64,000 nt of DNA. Source: JARFQW01 sp963842955 (GTDB taxonomy: Bacteria; Pseudomonadota; Gammaproteobacteria; Steroidobacterales; XN24). Position 1 is the stretch's first letter. Each line of letters starts with the position of its first letter. The translations under genes were made by a program, and so were the position numbers. Below, in pieces: positions 62,725-64,000 of this stretch. The DNA is taken from the NCBI GenBank assembly GCA_963842955.1, contig CAWJIJ010000007.1, positions 1 through 64,000 of the forward strand. Reading direction: 5' to 3'. The notes under the pieces were generated by a model that saw only the letters and a list, made by a program, of their open reading frames with translations, was not told the origin of the DNA and searched no databases.

Positions 62725-62762
62725 CCGGCCCGCCAGGGAAATGGCCGGAATCTGCCTTTTTT
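62725..62762 (+). terminator. Candidate terminator of the ilv-leu operon
   Basis: CCGGCC (62725-62730) and GGCCGG (62743-62748) form a six-pair stem with a 12-base loop. A run of six T bases ends at 62762, though eight bases separate stem and T-run, which weakens the prediction. Confidence 0.4.
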
Positions 62763-62880
62763 GGGCAAAAAACAACAGCTGATTTCCCCGTTTGAAGGGG
62801 GCATTCGGTATGATTGCGGCCTTTTCGCGACGCTACCCGGCGCCGCGCGAGCCAGAATCCTTCAACGGAGCGCAACACCG

Positions 62881-63999
62881 ATGACAGATCCGCGCGGCGG
62901 CCGCCGCTTTCACTTGTTTCTGACCACCATGTTTTTGAGCGCCATCGCGCTGTGCGCGCCCGTCGTGGCATCCGCACAGGAGACCGAAGCCTGGACACCT
63001 CCGGGGCCCGCCGAAATGCCGGACACGTTCGACTGGATTCAACTGCCGTCCGGCGAGTGGCTGGGCGGCGAGATCAGGGTCCTGTACGAGGACTCCGTGG
63101 AGTTCGACAGCGATGAGCTGGGCATGACGAAGATCGACTGGGGCGACGTCGTGGAACTGCGGACGGTGCGGATTCTCCAGGTGCGGTCGGTCAGGGGCCC
63201 GGTCGTGACGGGGCGTGTGCTGGTCAGGGACGGCAAAGTCACGGTGTTGGGGGACTCGACTACGACCTTCGATCAGGCCGAGATCCTGACAATGACCGCC
63301 GGCATCCCGAAAGAACGCAATTTCTGGTCCGGCGAGGCCAGCGGCGGGGCTAACTTTCAGTCCGGCAATACCGACAAGAAGACCGCGAATGCGCGGGCGA
63401 TTGTCAAGCGGCGCACGGTGGAACAGCGCGGAGTGCTCGACTACATCGGCAACTACGACGAGACGGATAGCGAGGAAACGGAGAACAACCACCGCCTGAC
63501 CGGCGACTGGGATCGATTCGTGACGGACCGTTTTTTCTGGACGCCTATCTCCGCTGAATACTTCAAGGACAAGTTCCAGAACATCAAGCACCGGGCAACG
63601 GCCGGTGTCGGTATCGGTTACGAGATCATCGACACGCCGAAGACCGAGTGGCGCGTGAGCGGCGGTCCGGCCTACACGAAGACCTGGTTCGAGGACGTCC
63701 CGGAGGGCGAGAGCGACTCCGAGGCCAGCCCGGCCTTCCAGGCCAAGACCCGCTTCGATCACGAGCTCACCGACGACATCGACATCTGGTACGACTATCG
63801 GCTGTTGCTGGCCAATAACGACGCGGGCGGCTATACGCACCGGATGGAATGGGGCCTGGCCTACGACATCATCGGCGATCTGGATTTACGGGCCAGCTAC
63901 GTCTGGGATTACATCGACCAGCCTTCGGAAAGCGAGGACGGCGTGACGCCGGACGAGAGCGACTTCCAGCTGTTGATCGGAGTCGGCTACAGCTTCTGA
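62881..63999 (+). CDS. DUF481 (YdiY-like) outer-membrane beta-barrel protein
   Basis: The 372-residue protein has a signal peptide ending PVVASAQ. A small N-terminal strand module (PSGEWLGGEIRVLYEDSVEF, KIDWGDVVELRTVRI) leads into the DUF481 barrel (about 145-372), with SGEASGGANFQSGNTDKKTA, TDRFFWTPISAEYFKDKFQN and WDYIDQPSESEDG. It ends in aromatic-rich GVGYSF, as expected for outer-membrane insertion with a terminal Phe. Function is unknown. The stop codon is complete one base before the window end. The preceding 172 bases separate it from leuB. Confidence 0.87.
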   Translation: MTDPRGGRRFHLFLTTMFLSAIALCAPVVASAQETEAWTPPGPAEMPDTFDWIQLPSGEWLGGEIRVLYEDSVEFDSDELGMTKIDWGDVVELRTVRILQVRSVRGPVVTGRVLVRDGKVTVLGDSTTTFDQAEILTMTAGIPKERNFWSGEASGGANFQSGNTDKKTANARAIVKRRTVEQRGVLDYIGNYDETDSEETENNHRLTGDWDRFVTDRFFWTPISAEYFKDKFQNIKHRATAGVGIGYEIIDTPKTEWRVSGGPAYTKTWFEDVPEGESDSEASPAFQAKTRFDHELTDDIDIWYDYRLLLANNDAGGYTHRMEWGLAYDIIGDLDLRASYVWDYIDQPSESEDGVTPDESDFQLLIGVGYSF

Positions 64000-64000
64000 C

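Noticed and set aside
62809..62814. TATGAT as a -10 element for the DUF481 gene
   Set aside because: No acceptable -35 lies 16-18 bases upstream (the bases there read CCCCGT), so the promoter call is unsupported.

Overview
The window is 64 kb of GC-rich chromosomal DNA, densely coding, with many exported proteins (lipoproteins, Tat substrates, c-type cytochrome domains) and no tRNA, rRNA, CRISPR array or transposase gene that I could recognise. The gene order ilvC-ilvG-ilvM-threonine dehydratase-leuA, together with slyX, DUF3144, DUF6265 and DUF481 genes, suggests a gammaproteobacterium near the Xanthomonadales/Lysobacterales or Wenzhouxiangellaceae. That placement is inference. Region 1 (0-6 kb) holds an acyl-CoA thioesterase, a large surface lipoprotein resembling a DUF5060 glycoside hydrolase, and an AspT-like transporter. 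Region 2 (5.9-13.3 kb) is accessory-looking. Two same-orientation copies of a roughly 195-bp sequence (5871-6065 and 12081-12275) each carry a hairpin plus the 5' end of a DUF6265 gene. Between them lie an orphan contractile-injection-type spike pair (gpD-like hub and gpV-like tip), two unrecognised putative lipoproteins and a GT-C-like membrane protein. Region 3 (13.5-23.7 kb) mixes an ABC exporter, a MarR/hydrolase pair, a split-Soret-like diheme cytochrome, an exported sulfurtransferase and a CehA/McbA-type hydrolase. Region 4 (24-33 kb) is a metallo-oxidoreductase district. An aorABC-like tungsten aldehyde oxidoreductase operon with its own MoaD-like protein and an unrecognised small protein sits close to an exported N-acyl-D-amino acid deacylase and an isoquinoline-1-oxidoreductase-type molybdenum hydroxylase pair. 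Region 5 (33-50.8 kb) contains a sterol-desaturase-like protein, a BaiN-like flavoprotein, an SGNH hydrolase, a Tat-exported aldo/keto reductase homologue with a degenerate active site, a YugP-like peptidase, a TPR-2OG oxygenase fusion, a sugar-dehydrogenase/diheme lipoprotein and a GMC oxidoreductase. Region 6 (50.9-62.7 kb) is the branched-chain amino acid locus: ilvD runs leftward, and nine overlapping or closely spaced genes (ilvC, ilvG, ilvM, a TdcB-like dehydratase, leuA, ilvE, leuC, leuD, leuB) run rightward. The rightward operon is preceded by a textbook transcription attenuator: an Ile/Leu/Val-rich leader peptide, an intrinsic terminator, and an antiterminator segment inside the leader's last codons. 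The window ends with a DUF481 outer-membrane protein. A second notable property is that at least six protein genes between 13.5 and 50.8 kb are broken by small indels while the rest of each protein stays intact in another frame. This points to sequencing or assembly errors, or to very recent decay; raw reads would decide.
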